From assembly GCF_026236535.1 (NCBI RefSeq), contig NZ_JAHTMW010000001.1, forward strand, positions 1-64,000: a stretch of 64,000 bases of DNA, in the 5' to 3' direction. This document shows, in pieces, positions 26,622 through 34,626 of this stretch. The DNA comes from Streptomyces sp. SKN60. Its GTDB lineage: Bacteria > Actinomycetota > Actinomycetes > Streptomycetales > Streptomycetaceae. The translations under genes and the position numbers were made by a program. The first letter of the stretch is position 1. Every line of letters begins with the position of its first letter. The notes under the pieces were generated by a model that was not told where the DNA came from, did no database searches, and was given only the letters and a program-made list of their open reading frames with translations.

Positions 26622-26734
26622 GGGGGTTGCGTCCCTAGGGGTGAGGTCCCGGGCCGTCTCGCCGCGTGGGGGCGGGTCGGGCGCGCGGGCATGCGGAAGG
26701 TGGGCCGTGGTCGCGTGGGGAGGCGCGGCCCGGC

Positions 26735-27160
26735 TCAGTTCCGGTTCACTCCGAGGGCGATGAGCAGACCGCCCGGCTCGGGGCCGGGCCCGGCCCGCCC
26801 GTGGACGCAGCGCGTGTGCGGGGCCTCGGGGAACACCTCGTCGTACGCGAGGAGGACGGCGCCCGCGGCATCCGGCGCCGACAGCTGGGTTCCGGTGGAC
26901 TGCGCGGGCAGATGCGCGTCGAATGACCAGCCCTCACCGGGTCGCTCGCAGCCGTGCGGCAGCGCGGGCGCGGTGGCGGCGGTGACACCGGGACCGCCGG
27001 GCCCGCCGGCGAGCGGCAGGGAGTGCCCGTGGGCGCCGTGACAGACGCCCGCGACCAGCGCGAAGAGCGCGAACAGCAGGAGCACGGCGGAAGCCCGCCG
27101 TCCTGCCTCACGTCCTGCCTCACGCCCGGCTTCGCGCACGGTCACTCGTCGGTCACTCAT
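26735..27160 (-). CDS. small secreted or membrane-anchored protein of unknown function
   Basis: 141 residues. A cytoplasmic start contains three REAG repeats (12-bp DNA repeats at about 27105-27140). A hydrophobic segment at about 24-45 ([18 protein letters not shown]) serves as signal or anchor, followed by a short outside part with three cysteines. No known domain is recognised. It converges with nothing nearby, and the PLP gene lies further downstream on the same strand. The His-rich GAHGHS after the anchor is notable but not enough to call metal binding. Confidence 0.65.
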   Translation of the reverse strand: MSDRRVTVREAGREAGREAGRRASAVLLLFALFALVAGVCHGAHGHSLPLAGGPGGPGVTAATAPALPHGCERPGEGWSFDAHLPAQSTGTQLSAPDAAGAVLLAYDEVFPEAPHTRCVHGRAGPGPEPGGLLIALGVNRN

Positions 27161-27274
27161 GGTGTGCGCGAGGTTACGCGGCGCGCTCGCCGACCGGCAA
27201 AGGGACGGGCACGGTTTTGGCCACCGTTTACTTCGGACGCGCTCCACTTCGGACGCGCTGTGGCTGTGCGCACG

Positions 27275-27313
27275 ACGAAGGCCCGGATCCATCATCTGGA
27301 TCCGGGCCTTCGT
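27275..27313 (-). terminator. hairpin terminator of tRNA-fMet
   Basis: Perfect 17-bp stem: left arm ACGAAGGCCCGGATCCA (27275-27291), 5-nt loop, right arm complementary (27297-27313). It begins about 10 nt downstream of the tRNA 3' end on the minus strand, so it is the likely terminator of the tRNA transcript. Confidence 0.85.
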
Positions 27314-27322
27314 GCTACTGAG

Positions 27323-27396
27323 TAGCGGGGACAGGATTTGAACCTGCGACCTCTGGGTTATGAGCCCAGCGAGCTACCGAGCTGCTCCACCCCGCG
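27323..27396 (-). tRNA. tRNA-fMet (CAU), initiator
   Basis: Minus-strand cloverleaf of 74 nt. The acceptor 5' strand CGCGGGG faces CCCCGCT, giving an unpaired C1-U72. The anticodon stem has three GC pairs around CTCATAA. These two features mark the initiator. The T-arm reads GGTTCAAATCC. CCA is not encoded. Confidence 0.93.
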
Positions 27397-27460
27397 TCGG
27401 TGAACCCAACCTTACGGCATGGTCACCCCGAATCGGAAATCCATATCCGGGCCGCCGCTC

Positions 27461-27997
27461 TCAGCAGCCGCAGTCCTCGGAGTCGACCGGCGCCGTCAGC
27501 GGGTCCGCCGCCTGCTGAGCGGGGCCTTCCCACGTCTCGTACGCGAAGCCCTCGCGCGCCCAGTACTCGAAGCCGCCCAGCATCTCCTTCACCTGGAACC
27601 CGAGCTCGGCGAGGGCGAGCGCGGCGCGCGTGGCGCCGTTGCAGCCGGGGCCCCAGCAGTACGTGACGACGGGGACGTCCTTGTCGAGGAGCTGCTCGGC
27701 CTGCTCGGCGATGAGCGCGGTCGGCAGGTGGACGGCGCCGGGCACATGGCCCTGGTCCCAGGAGGCGGTGGACCGGGAGTCGAGGACGACGAAGCCGGGG
27801 TCGCCGCCGGTGGCGCGGGCCTCGGCGAGGGCGGAGGCCACGTCGGAGACGTCGGCGTGGAAGGCGAGGCTGGCGGAGAAGTAGGCAGCGGCGGCGGCCG
27901 GGGAGGCGGGCGGCGTCCGGAGCACGGGGTTCACGGGGTTCACGGGGTTCACGGGGTTCACGGGGTTGACCTGGGGCGTTGTCGTCGTCATGGTCAT
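27461..27997 (-). CDS. rhodanese-domain protein with cysteine-rich end
   Basis: About 178 residues. A rhodanese-like domain occupies about 35-150. It carries the CDC25-type loop YCWGPGCNGATRAALAL, where the catalytic Cys is the second cysteine in CNGATR, and FVVLDSRSTASWDQGHVPGA. The N-terminus contains (NPV)x5, encoded by a 9-bp tandem repeat at about 27925-27965, and the C-terminus ends DCGC. It may transfer sulfur or bind thiols, but the partner is unknown. Start choice is uncertain between ATG 27997 and ATG 27991. Confidence 0.85.
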   Translation of the reverse strand: MTMTTTTPQVNPVNPVNPVNPVNPVLRTPPASPAAAAAYFSASLAFHADVSDVASALAEARATGGDPGFVVLDSRSTASWDQGHVPGAVHLPTALIAEQAEQLLDKDVPVVTYCWGPGCNGATRAALALAELGFQVKEMLGGFEYWAREGFAYETWEGPAQQAADPLTAPVDSEDCGC

Positions 27998-28174
27998 CAA
28001 TCTAGGGACGGTGATCATCGTTCTGAAGGGATCATCCACGGCGGTCGGGGGCCTCGGCCGGGGATTCCCGGGTGTTCGGCGACGTGCGGCGCGGATCTCA
28101 CGTACCGGAACCCGTCACATTCCCGGACGCCGGTCCGTCATGTCGGTGTGGACCACGACGAAGGGGAAGCGCTG

Positions 28175-29074
28175 GTGACGGAGAAGGACCTGGATCGGAA
28201 AGACCTGGATCAGGATGCGCTGGCGGCACGGTTCGAGGCGGACCGCGGGCATCTGCGGGCGGTCGCGTACCGGATGCTCGGCTCGCTCAGCGAGGCGGAG
28301 GACGCCGTCCAGGAGGCCTGGTTCAGGCTCAGCCGCTCCGACGTGAGCGAGGTGCACAACCTCAGCGGCTGGCTGACCACCGTCGTCGGCCGGGTCTGCC
28401 TGGACCTGCTGCGCTCCCGCGCCGCCCGGCGCGAGGATCCGCTCGAGCACTACATCCCCGACCCGGTCGTACGGGAGGAGGGCGCCGCCGACCCCGAGCA
28501 GGAGGCGCTGCTCGCGGACTCCGTCGGGCTCGCGCTCCTTGTCGTCCTGGAGACCCTGGCCCCGGCCGAGCGCCTCGCCTTCGTCCTGCACGACATGTTC
28601 GCGGTCTCCTTCGACGAGATCGCCCCCATCGTCGACCGCACCCCGGCCGCCACCCGCCAGCTCGCCAGCCGCGCCCGCCGCCGCGTCCAGGGCGCCACCC
28701 CCGCCCCGGCGCCGGACGCGGCCAAGCAGCGCGAGGTCGTGAACGCCTTCCTCGCCGCCTCCCAGGCCGGCGACTTCGAGGGCCTGCTCGCCGTCCTCGA
28801 CCCGGACGTCCTGCTGCGCGTCGACGGCGGCGTCCTGACCGCGGCCGCCACCAAGCTGATCCGCGGCGCCGAGGCGGTCACCGCCCAGGCCCTCACCTTC
28901 TCCAAGTTCCGCCACTCCGCCCGCCCGGTCACCGTCAACGGCGCCGCCGGCCTCGTCTCCCTGACGAACGGCGTCCCGGTCGGCCTCATGGCCTTCACCA
29001 TCGTCGAGGACCGCATCGTCACCATCGACATCGTGGCCGACCCGGAGCGCCTGGCGGCGCTCGGCGTGCACTGA
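28175..29074 (+). CDS. ECF-type sigma factor with NTF2-like C-terminal domain (SigJ/ECF41-like)
   Basis: About 299 residues. Sigma region 2 lies at about 18-80 (RHLRAVAYRMLGSLSEAEDA VQEAW-like). Region 4 is at about 130-190 (LAPAERLAFVLHDMFAVSFD, then TPAATRQLASRARRRVQ). A C-terminal SnoaL/NTF2-like domain at about 200-299 (VNAFLAASQAGDFEGLLAVL) is typical of the ECF41 group and regulates sigma activity. GTG 28175 has AAGGGGAAG about five bases upstream. The usual partner (a carboxymuconolactone decarboxylase-like COE gene) is not seen nearby. The gene lies right before the element boundary. Confidence 0.9.
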   Translation: MTEKDLDRKDLDQDALAARFEADRGHLRAVAYRMLGSLSEAEDAVQEAWFRLSRSDVSEVHNLSGWLTTVVGRVCLDLLRSRAARREDPLEHYIPDPVVREEGAADPEQEALLADSVGLALLVVLETLAPAERLAFVLHDMFAVSFDEIAPIVDRTPAATRQLASRARRRVQGATPAPAPDAAKQREVVNAFLAASQAGDFEGLLAVLDPDVLLRVDGGVLTAAATKLIRGAEAVTAQALTFSKFRHSARPVTVNGAAGLVSLTNGVPVGLMAFTIVEDRIVTIDIVADPERLAALGVH

Positions 29075-29121
29075 GCCCCGGGCGCCGGTGGAGCTCACCC
29101 GTGTCACCCGCGGGTGGAACG

Positions 29122-29165
29122 CAAAAGCCCCCCCGTGCCGGTCTGACGGACCGACACAGGGGGCT
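29122..29165 (-). terminator. hairpin terminator, probably the original tRNA-Lys terminator
   Basis: On the minus strand the sequence AGCCCCC, a partly paired interior, then GGGGGCTTTTGC forms a hairpin with a T-tract, located directly after the left att repeat. Before the element inserted into tRNA-Lys, it would have stood just beyond the tRNA 3' end. It was probably carried 26 kb away from the tRNA by the insertion. Confidence 0.65.
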
Positions 29166-29170
29166 CACGG

Positions 29171-29216
29171 GTAGGCCGTGTGGGACTCGAACCCACAACC
29201 AATGGATTAAAAGTCC
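29171..29216 (-). repeat. left attachment site (tRNA-Lys 3' fragment)
   Basis: 46 bp identical to 55529-55574. It covers the anticodon arm from the anticodon loop through the T-arm and acceptor to the discriminator base of tRNA-Lys, but lacks the 5' half, so it is not a functional tRNA. This is the junction that remains at the far end when an element uses a tRNA gene 3' end as its attB. Confidence 0.92.
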
Positions 29217-29623
29217 TGGCCGGGTCCGGCCGGGTGATGCCGGGCGGTGCTGCTCTGTCCGGGGATGCCTGGTCGGGCAGGGTGAACGGTACCGCCCGAT
29301 CCAACCGAAACTGGAACGTGCCGGAACGTCCGCTCACGCATCGCTCACGCACAAGGGGTGCCGCGGCCCACGGCCAACACAGCTCCAGAGCAACACCCCA
29401 TCGGATGAATTCAGTGTGTGGAGCCCACCTCTTCCACCGATCTCACCGGTACCGTCGGCTGCACCCGGTCTGCGGAGGCCCGGGAGGACGTAGCGGGGCA
29501 CCCGGGTTTCCTGGCTCGTCCAGGGTGCGGCGTGCCCACTCTGCGAGTCCCCTCACGTGTCTCCCGATGTGCGAACACAGACGCGACCCTCGCTGACCCG
29601 GCAGCGACGAAGGACATCGCGCC
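29217..29623. other. left-end noncoding region with arm-type repeats
   Basis: About 400 bp between attL and the first cargo gene. It holds the tandem decamer CGCTCACGCA at 29331-29340 and 29342-29351. The GC-rich hairpin-prone CGGGTCCGGCCGGGTGATGC lies near 29220. A mixed-composition promoter stretch continues to about 29600. I see no convincing gene, although frames stay open by base bias. Confidence 0.6.
29327..29352. repeat. arm-type repeat, left end
   Basis: Two copies of CGCTCACGCA, 11 bp apart start to start (one helical turn), about 115 bp from the left att core. The 26-bp block including these is identical to 55414-55439 near the other end. This fits a pair of integrase arm-binding sites. 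Confidence 0.7.
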
Positions 29624-30490
29624 ATGCCACACACCACGGCCAAAGCTGCCGCACGTATCCGAGCCGGCTTCACGGGAGAGGTTCCCGCCACCGCCCTCCC
29701 GGGAATCGCTCGATCCGGCGGGCTGGGGCTGGATCACTGCACCCCGGAGCAGACCGAACTGCGCGCTCTGCTGGCCCTCGCCTGCTTCAACCACGGAGAG
29801 CTGGCCGCGCCTCGACTGCGCTGGCGGGTGGGGCAGATCAGCGCGTACGACCCAGTCATCTCTCCGCGATTCGATCACCTCGTGCTGATCGTCAACGCCT
29901 GCGACAACGTCGCCCTCCGCCTCGTCGGCAGCCAGACCGACCCCCACATCCCAGGAATGCGGGTTGAGGAGCGCTTGGGCTACCACGTGTGGCGCCTACG
30001 GCACCTGCCCAGCGGTGCTCAGATGTACGTCTCCGAGCGAGACACCCTCACGGCCGGTCGGGGCCGCGCGCGGCGCCTACCAAATCTGCGCCGTCGTCTT
30101 GACGGGAAGGAGCCACTGACTGCCGACGAACGCGACAAGCTCGCCGCCATCCCCGAGATCAGCCCCTCCATGAAGCGACTCCTTGCCGGCATCTGGGTGC
30201 GCATGTCCCTGAGAGATCCAGATCGCTCCTTCGACCTGGGAGGCTGGTGCATCGATCCGCTCGACCGCGCCCCTGAGCGAGCACGCTGTGCGCCCGCGAG
30301 CCGGTTGTGGGGCCACCAGGGGCGATGGGACCTTGAATGGCGGGGCTATCCCTTCCCTACCGACCTCATCGCGGCCCTCACCCACCCCACCGCTGGCGTC
30401 GAAGGCGTCACGGTGGACCGCGCGTCGTCCCACAGTTGGCTCATCCGACTCGAAGAGGCCGAGTTGTATCTGCACGACGAAGAGCTATGA
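29624..30490 (+). CDS. hypothetical protein, first cargo gene at left end
   Basis: 288 residues, no recognised domain and no signal or transmembrane segment. It contains a mixed alpha/beta-looking N-terminal half (CTPEQTELRALLALACFNHG ... WRVGQISAYDPVISPRFDHL), a basic middle (RGRARRLPNLRRRLDGK), and a Trp/Asp-rich C-terminal end. ATG 29624 has AAGGA about nine bases upstream. It is convergent with the HNH gene (30599) and near attL, so transcription probably starts from the left-end region. Confidence 0.65.
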   Translation: MPHTTAKAAARIRAGFTGEVPATALPGIARSGGLGLDHCTPEQTELRALLALACFNHGELAAPRLRWRVGQISAYDPVISPRFDHLVLIVNACDNVALRLVGSQTDPHIPGMRVEERLGYHVWRLRHLPSGAQMYVSERDTLTAGRGRARRLPNLRRRLDGKEPLTADERDKLAAIPEISPSMKRLLAGIWVRMSLRDPDRSFDLGGWCIDPLDRAPERARCAPASRLWGHQGRWDLEWRGYPFPTDLIAALTHPTAGVEGVTVDRASSHSWLIRLEEAELYLHDEEL

Positions 30491-30598
30491 GCTTGGGAAT
30501 CACCGCCGCTCTGACTGCCGATATGGCTTCTGACCTGCGGACAAGCCCCTCCGTCGAGCCTGCCGAGAAGTTCCGCTCGCACCCGTGATGACCGCTGT

Positions 30599-32347
30599 TC
30601 ACCGCTCCGAAGGGCACGGATGGGGCACGGACGGATCAGTGCGATCGGGCGGGGCCCCCTCGCCGAGGAATCGGGCAGCCACGGCCGGGTGGATGAACTC
30701 TTCTGGGCCGATCCCGATCGAGTCTTTGCTCGACTTGCGCCAGTTGCAGCCCTGATGGGCCAGCTGAACATTGGCGGAGGTATCGGGTCCGCCAGCAGCG
30801 ATGGGTACCACGTGGTCGATGGCGGCGGACAGAGGGTCCGGCCACTGTGCTGCCTGGTCCACCGGGTAGAAGCAGAGTCGGCATCGCCAACGGTCGCGTT
30901 CGAACACGTCGAGTCGCTCGTATCGCTCGCGGCCATTGCCCCGGATCCGGGCCCGGCGCCGGTTTGCCGCGTCTGCCTGCTGGCGGCGGCGCAGTTCCGG
31001 ATTCTCTGCCCAGCGTTGGCGGCGAGCTTCGTTCTTCCAGGCCGGGAGGCAGGCGTCACAGCGGACTGCCAGCAGTTGTTTGGCCGTGATATCTGCTTCG
31101 CAGTCCTTGCAGCGTCGGGTTTCCACATGCTTCGGATAGGGCTTCCCGTACTGCTTGAAGTACTCCATGCATGCCTGGCTGCACCACTTGCGCCGTGCCC
31201 CGGCGACCGGCTGTCCGAACGACCGGCCGCAGCCGGCCGCGCAGTAGGTGGTCATCTTGGCAGCGGAGTCCCTTGCGCAGTTGCGGCATCCGATGAGGCG
31301 CTGCCCACGCGTGATGTCGGAGATCTTGACGGTTGTGCCGGTACCGCAATCGAGGCATTCAGCAGCTACTGCGAGCGTGGCTCGGGCGTAGGGGCCCGCC
31401 AGCGCCAGACGGAGACTCGCCAGGGCTTTGATCGCCTCGGACTTGGGCATAGCTCGGTCCCGGCCGGCTCGGAGCCGTCGGAAGCAATGGACGCAGGAAC
31501 TACCTCGGACTGCGTTGCTCAGCAGCACTGCCGACAGCTCACCGCAACTCAGGCAGGCAACCTTCACAGGCTGGTTACTACCTTGGAAGGGCTCCAGCGG
31601 ACGGTAGCCGTTGTTGGCGAACACCTCTGCGGCGCAGCGCCCGCACCAGCCAGGTCGCCCAGAGGCTGTGTATCTGGTCTTGCACTGGGTGCATTTGGCT
31701 CCTGCCACATCCCCGTAGAGCTTCTGCAGGCGTCGGTGTCGTGGGCAAAGCCCCAAGGCAGCGGCTGCCTTCGTGCACTCCTCGACAGCACATTGTGGAG
31801 CCTGCCGGGGGACGGTTTGGTACAGAGGGTCCCCGTACTTGTGCCAGCGCGCATAGTGACTGCGGCAGTATCCGCGCGCGACGACCGGGTCGCTGCATCC
31901 CTCGACAGCGCATTCCGTGAAGTCTCCTGATGAGAGCAATGCCTGCCGCTTGAGCTCAGCGCGTTCTCCGCCTGCCCGCTGGGCGCACTGTTTGGAGCAG
32001 TACCTCTGCCACGGCATGGCCTGCGGAGAGAATGCCTGTTGGCAGTATGTGCACGTCTTGGTGAGGTTTGCGAGTTTGCGCCGCGTCTGGGCTCTGCGGT
32101 TCTCGTTGCCTAGCTCGCGGCGTCGTTCAGCGGCGCACTCGTCGGAGCAGGTTTGGCAGGCGCGATGCCGAGTGGAGGGGATCGGGCTGGTACACACCAC
32201 GCAGATAAAGTGCTTCTGTGGCGGGCGCCGGGTGCCCCTCTTGTTTGCGGCGCCCTGTCGGTCGCGGCACGCAACTCCGCAGTATTTGGCCTGAACGCCC
32301 CGGTCTGGCCCAATAATGCCGCCGCACCACGCACAGGTGGTTGCCAT
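30599..32347 (-). CDS. HNH endonuclease with many zinc knuckles
   Basis: 582 residues. The C-terminal HNH nuclease (about 475-545) shows RDRWRCRLCFYPVDQ, then AIDHVVPIAAGG and NVQLAHQGCN. Before it lie at least eight CxxC pairs, in several clusters: CAWCG, CTYCQQ, CAVEGC, CTQCKTRY, CLSCGE, CLDCG, CAAGCG, CKDCE. The many zinc ribbons suggest sequence-specific DNA binding along a long target, as in homing endonucleases, or nucleic-acid sensing in defence. No methyltransferase is beside it. ATG 32347 has GGGGAG eight bases upstream. It is lower in GC than the chromosome. Confidence 0.82.
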   Translation of the reverse strand: MATTCAWCGGIIGPDRGVQAKYCGVACRDRQGAANKRGTRRPPQKHFICVVCTSPIPSTRHRACQTCSDECAAERRRELGNENRRAQTRRKLANLTKTCTYCQQAFSPQAMPWQRYCSKQCAQRAGGERAELKRQALLSSGDFTECAVEGCSDPVVARGYCRSHYARWHKYGDPLYQTVPRQAPQCAVEECTKAAAALGLCPRHRRLQKLYGDVAGAKCTQCKTRYTASGRPGWCGRCAAEVFANNGYRPLEPFQGSNQPVKVACLSCGELSAVLLSNAVRGSSCVHCFRRLRAGRDRAMPKSEAIKALASLRLALAGPYARATLAVAAECLDCGTGTTVKISDITRGQRLIGCRNCARDSAAKMTTYCAAGCGRSFGQPVAGARRKWCSQACMEYFKQYGKPYPKHVETRRCKDCEADITAKQLLAVRCDACLPAWKNEARRQRWAENPELRRRQQADAANRRRARIRGNGRERYERLDVFERDRWRCRLCFYPVDQAAQWPDPLSAAIDHVVPIAAGGPDTSANVQLAHQGCNWRKSSKDSIGIGPEEFIHPAVAARFLGEGAPPDRTDPSVPHPCPSER

Positions 32348-32493
32348 CCTCCGGCTCCCCGTCTGGCTGTAGGTCTATGCATCCTCTGGGGCCGCAGACT
32401 AGGGGGAGGTACTGACATCGCCGATGGAGTTGCGTCTTCTTCCCTCCCCTGGTGCCGCAACGTTGATGCCGGGTATCGGGACGGAGGGGTGTG

Positions 32494-32898
32494 TCAGGCC
32501 ATCGGTCGAGCCTTCCAGTGTCGGGCCAAGGAGCTGTCCCATGCCTCTTCAGCCTCATAGTCGAACGATGCTGCTCGGCAACCGCGGTTGCGCGCCGGGT
32601 TGCAGTGAACCCAGCCGTCTTCGTTAGGGCGCTGCTCGATGGGCTTCCCGCAGTTCCGACACGTCGACCGTTCAGTGGCGGCATCAACCCCCTCGACGAG
32701 CTCATCGATGCGTTCAAGCAGTTCGGCCGCCGTCAGGTTGGGGTCCTCTGAGGCCAGCAGGGCGATCAGTTTCCGCGCTTGCTGGAGCGTTGATGTGTTC
32801 AAGGTGATCTCGTCCCTGCAGTCGCGTTCGGGTGGTGTGCCTGTGATCGTGCCTGCTTCCGGTGCCTGGCGAACGGGTATTGGGGGAATCCCGTGCAC
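32494..32898 (-). CDS. small zinc-ribbon-like hypothetical protein
   Basis: About 134 residues, with an N-terminal region of doubtful start, a helical middle (TLQQARKLIALLASEDPNL), and a C-terminal Cys motif CRNCGKPIEQRPNEDGWVHC followed by RGCRAA that could bind zinc. It lies just upstream of the HNH gene on the same strand, so the pair may be co-transcribed. The start could be a GTG at 32898 or an internal codon such as the TTG before NTSTLQQ. The function is unknown. Confidence 0.55.
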   Translation of the reverse strand: MHGIPPIPVRQAPEAGTITGTPPERDCRDEITLNTSTLQQARKLIALLASEDPNLTAAELLERIDELVEGVDAATERSTCRNCGKPIEQRPNEDGWVHCNPARNRGCRAASFDYEAEEAWDSSLARHWKARPMA

Positions 32899-33194
32899 CG
32901 CTTGACAGAGGCCCGCTGAAGATGTGCTGCGAGCCGCATTATCGCAACTACCTGAACGTAGGCAACTCCACTACGGGTGAGCCTTGTTGCCTGAAATAAT
33001 CAGTGCGTAGCTCGCACTGCAGGCGCTTCAAGGAAGCAACTGAGGAGCCCACTCGACCGGTCCGCCGTCCTGGCCGAGAGGGGTCACACGCCACCCGCGA
33101 GCTCCGTCGGTCCGGTAGGGCCGAACCGGACCAGCTCACCTCCCACGGACGGCGAGGCGCGCTGATCGGCCCCTCGGGCGCGCCCAAGGGACAG

Positions 33195-33377
33195 ATGAAT
33201 AGGGAAAACTCGGTCGCCGAGGTACTGAAGGCTCTCGCGGCCTTCGCCAGGGATGACGTCCTGGGCAACTACCTCGCGAGCGTACTCGCGGCTGCCACGG
33301 TCTACGTTGCCCGCCGCCTCTACATCCGGCGACGGGACCGTCTCCGGGGCCAAGAGGAGGCTGCCGCCGAGGAGTGA
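33195..33377 (+). CDS. 60-residue membrane peptide
   Basis: A short gene with a good ribosome site (AAGGGACAG then ATG at 33195). It encodes about 60 residues. A short N-terminal helix is followed by a hydrophobic stretch LGNYLASVLAAATVYVA and a very basic tail (RRLYIRRRDRLRG). Likely a single-pass inner-membrane peptide, function unknown. The larger open frame upstream (33003) has no start signal and is not counted. Confidence 0.5.
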   Translation: MNRENSVAEVLKALAAFARDDVLGNYLASVLAAATVYVARRLYIRRRDRLRGQEEAAAEE

Positions 33378-33509
33378 CCAAGCCGCCGCCGGGGCAGCCA
33401 GCCTCGGCGGCGTCCCCATTTCGACAGTCCGAGCGACGCCCCCTGGGGAGCCAGCGCTTGCCCCCGACGCGTATCGCCGTCCCGAAGGCCAAGGATCTGA
33501 GACCGGGAT

Positions 33510-34532
33510 CTACTGTGGCCTGACGTCCACCAGGGCCCGGCATAGCGCGGTGGCGTCGCCAACCGCCTGCCTGCAGTCTGCGTCCGAGATCACGAGCCGT
33601 TGGCCGAGGGGAGTTCTAGAAGTCGGCACCCGGCGCAGGTACTTCTCGTCGACAACCCCGTCGTTGTGGGTGAAGGCGTGGCGCGCAGCCCAGGTCCGGA
33701 GCAGTCGCTGCCAGGCGGGCGACTCCACCGAACCGCGTACGTCGGGGAAGCCGGCCGAGACGAAGAGGTCTGCCATGTCGTCGAGTCGCTGGAAGATGCT
33801 CCCCTTGCCACGTAGCCACTCTTCCGCGTCCGGGACGTGCTCGTGGAACACCGAGGAGCCGAGTGCCTCCACGACACCCACGACGTTCTCGATCGTGTCG
33901 ACCCAACTGCGGGTGAACACCCCCTGCTCGCGCAGCGCGGCCCGGATCTCGTCGGGCAGCGAGGACAGTGCGTCGAGCCGGGCCGTCTCCGCCTGCAGGG
34001 CGTCGAAGGCGACGGTGGCCGCAGGCAGCCGACCGCACGAAGGGCAGTAGCGGTGCTCGCCGAAGACGCCGTAGCGGATCTCGCACCCCGCGCATGTCCG
34101 CGTACGAGCGAGCCGTTCTTCGTCGATCTCGGGGAGGGGGCGGGGGTAACGGGAGCGGCTGCGGAACGACACCGAGACATGGCCACGCCGTGAGGAGTTT
34201 CGTGCCTTGCGCGCCATCCTTGCGAGCCCCTGCTGCACGATCTGCGTGCCCAGAGCCCGCGCCGCTTCCATGGCTCGCGCACGTTGCTGGTCGGTCCAGA
34301 AGTCCCCGTGGTCAGCGTGGTGGCCGCAGTACACGCACCAGAGCCGAAGCTCGTCGGGCAGAGCCACGTAGTCGTCACCGTGGATGCGGAAGAGCATCGA
34401 GCACTCGGGGCACTGGCGTCCGAAGAACCCGTCCACGTCGAGCGGGATGCTGACGTTCACCTTGTACTGGTCTCCCTGGCGGTCGGTGATTTTCACACCA
34501 TCCGGCATGGGGAACGGAGAGTTGTCCCACAT
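33510..34532 (-). CDS. zinc-ribbon protein with HEPN-like C-terminal domain
   Basis: 340 residues. Two zinc ribbons in the N-terminal half are clear (CPECSMLFRIHG ... CVYCG, and CAGCEIRYGVFGEHRYCPSC). The C-terminal helical region (about 200-330) contains RHAFTHNDGVVDEKY, an R-X4-H motif characteristic of HEPN-domain ribonucleases such as toxins and CRISPR-associated effectors. That combination suggests an RNA-cleaving sensor, possibly in phage defence, but no antitoxin was found next to it. The HEPN assignment rests on the motif and needs a structure-based check. The start at 34532 has weak ribosome-site support. Confidence 0.62.
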   Translation of the reverse strand: MWDNSPFPMPDGVKITDRQGDQYKVNVSIPLDVDGFFGRQCPECSMLFRIHGDDYVALPDELRLWCVYCGHHADHGDFWTDQQRARAMEAARALGTQIVQQGLARMARKARNSSRRGHVSVSFRSRSRYPRPLPEIDEERLARTRTCAGCEIRYGVFGEHRYCPSCGRLPAATVAFDALQAETARLDALSSLPDEIRAALREQGVFTRSWVDTIENVVGVVEALGSSVFHEHVPDAEEWLRGKGSIFQRLDDMADLFVSAGFPDVRGSVESPAWQRLLRTWAARHAFTHNDGVVDEKYLRRVPTSRTPLGQRLVISDADCRQAVGDATALCRALVDVRPQ

Positions 34533-34626
34533 GAGTTGATTGTGGACGAGCGCACTGACAAGAGGACCGCGGATAGGCAGATAGTGAGGTCCCCTGAGCA
34601 GTGAGTGATGAAGGAGGCCAGGTGCG

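Noticed and set aside
27925..27967. CRISPR-like array near 27.9 kb
   Set aside because: It is an in-frame 9-bp tandem repeat without spacers, encoding (NPV)5.
29171..29216. Second functional tRNA-Lys gene
   Set aside because: Only the 3' half is present; it is the attachment-site copy.
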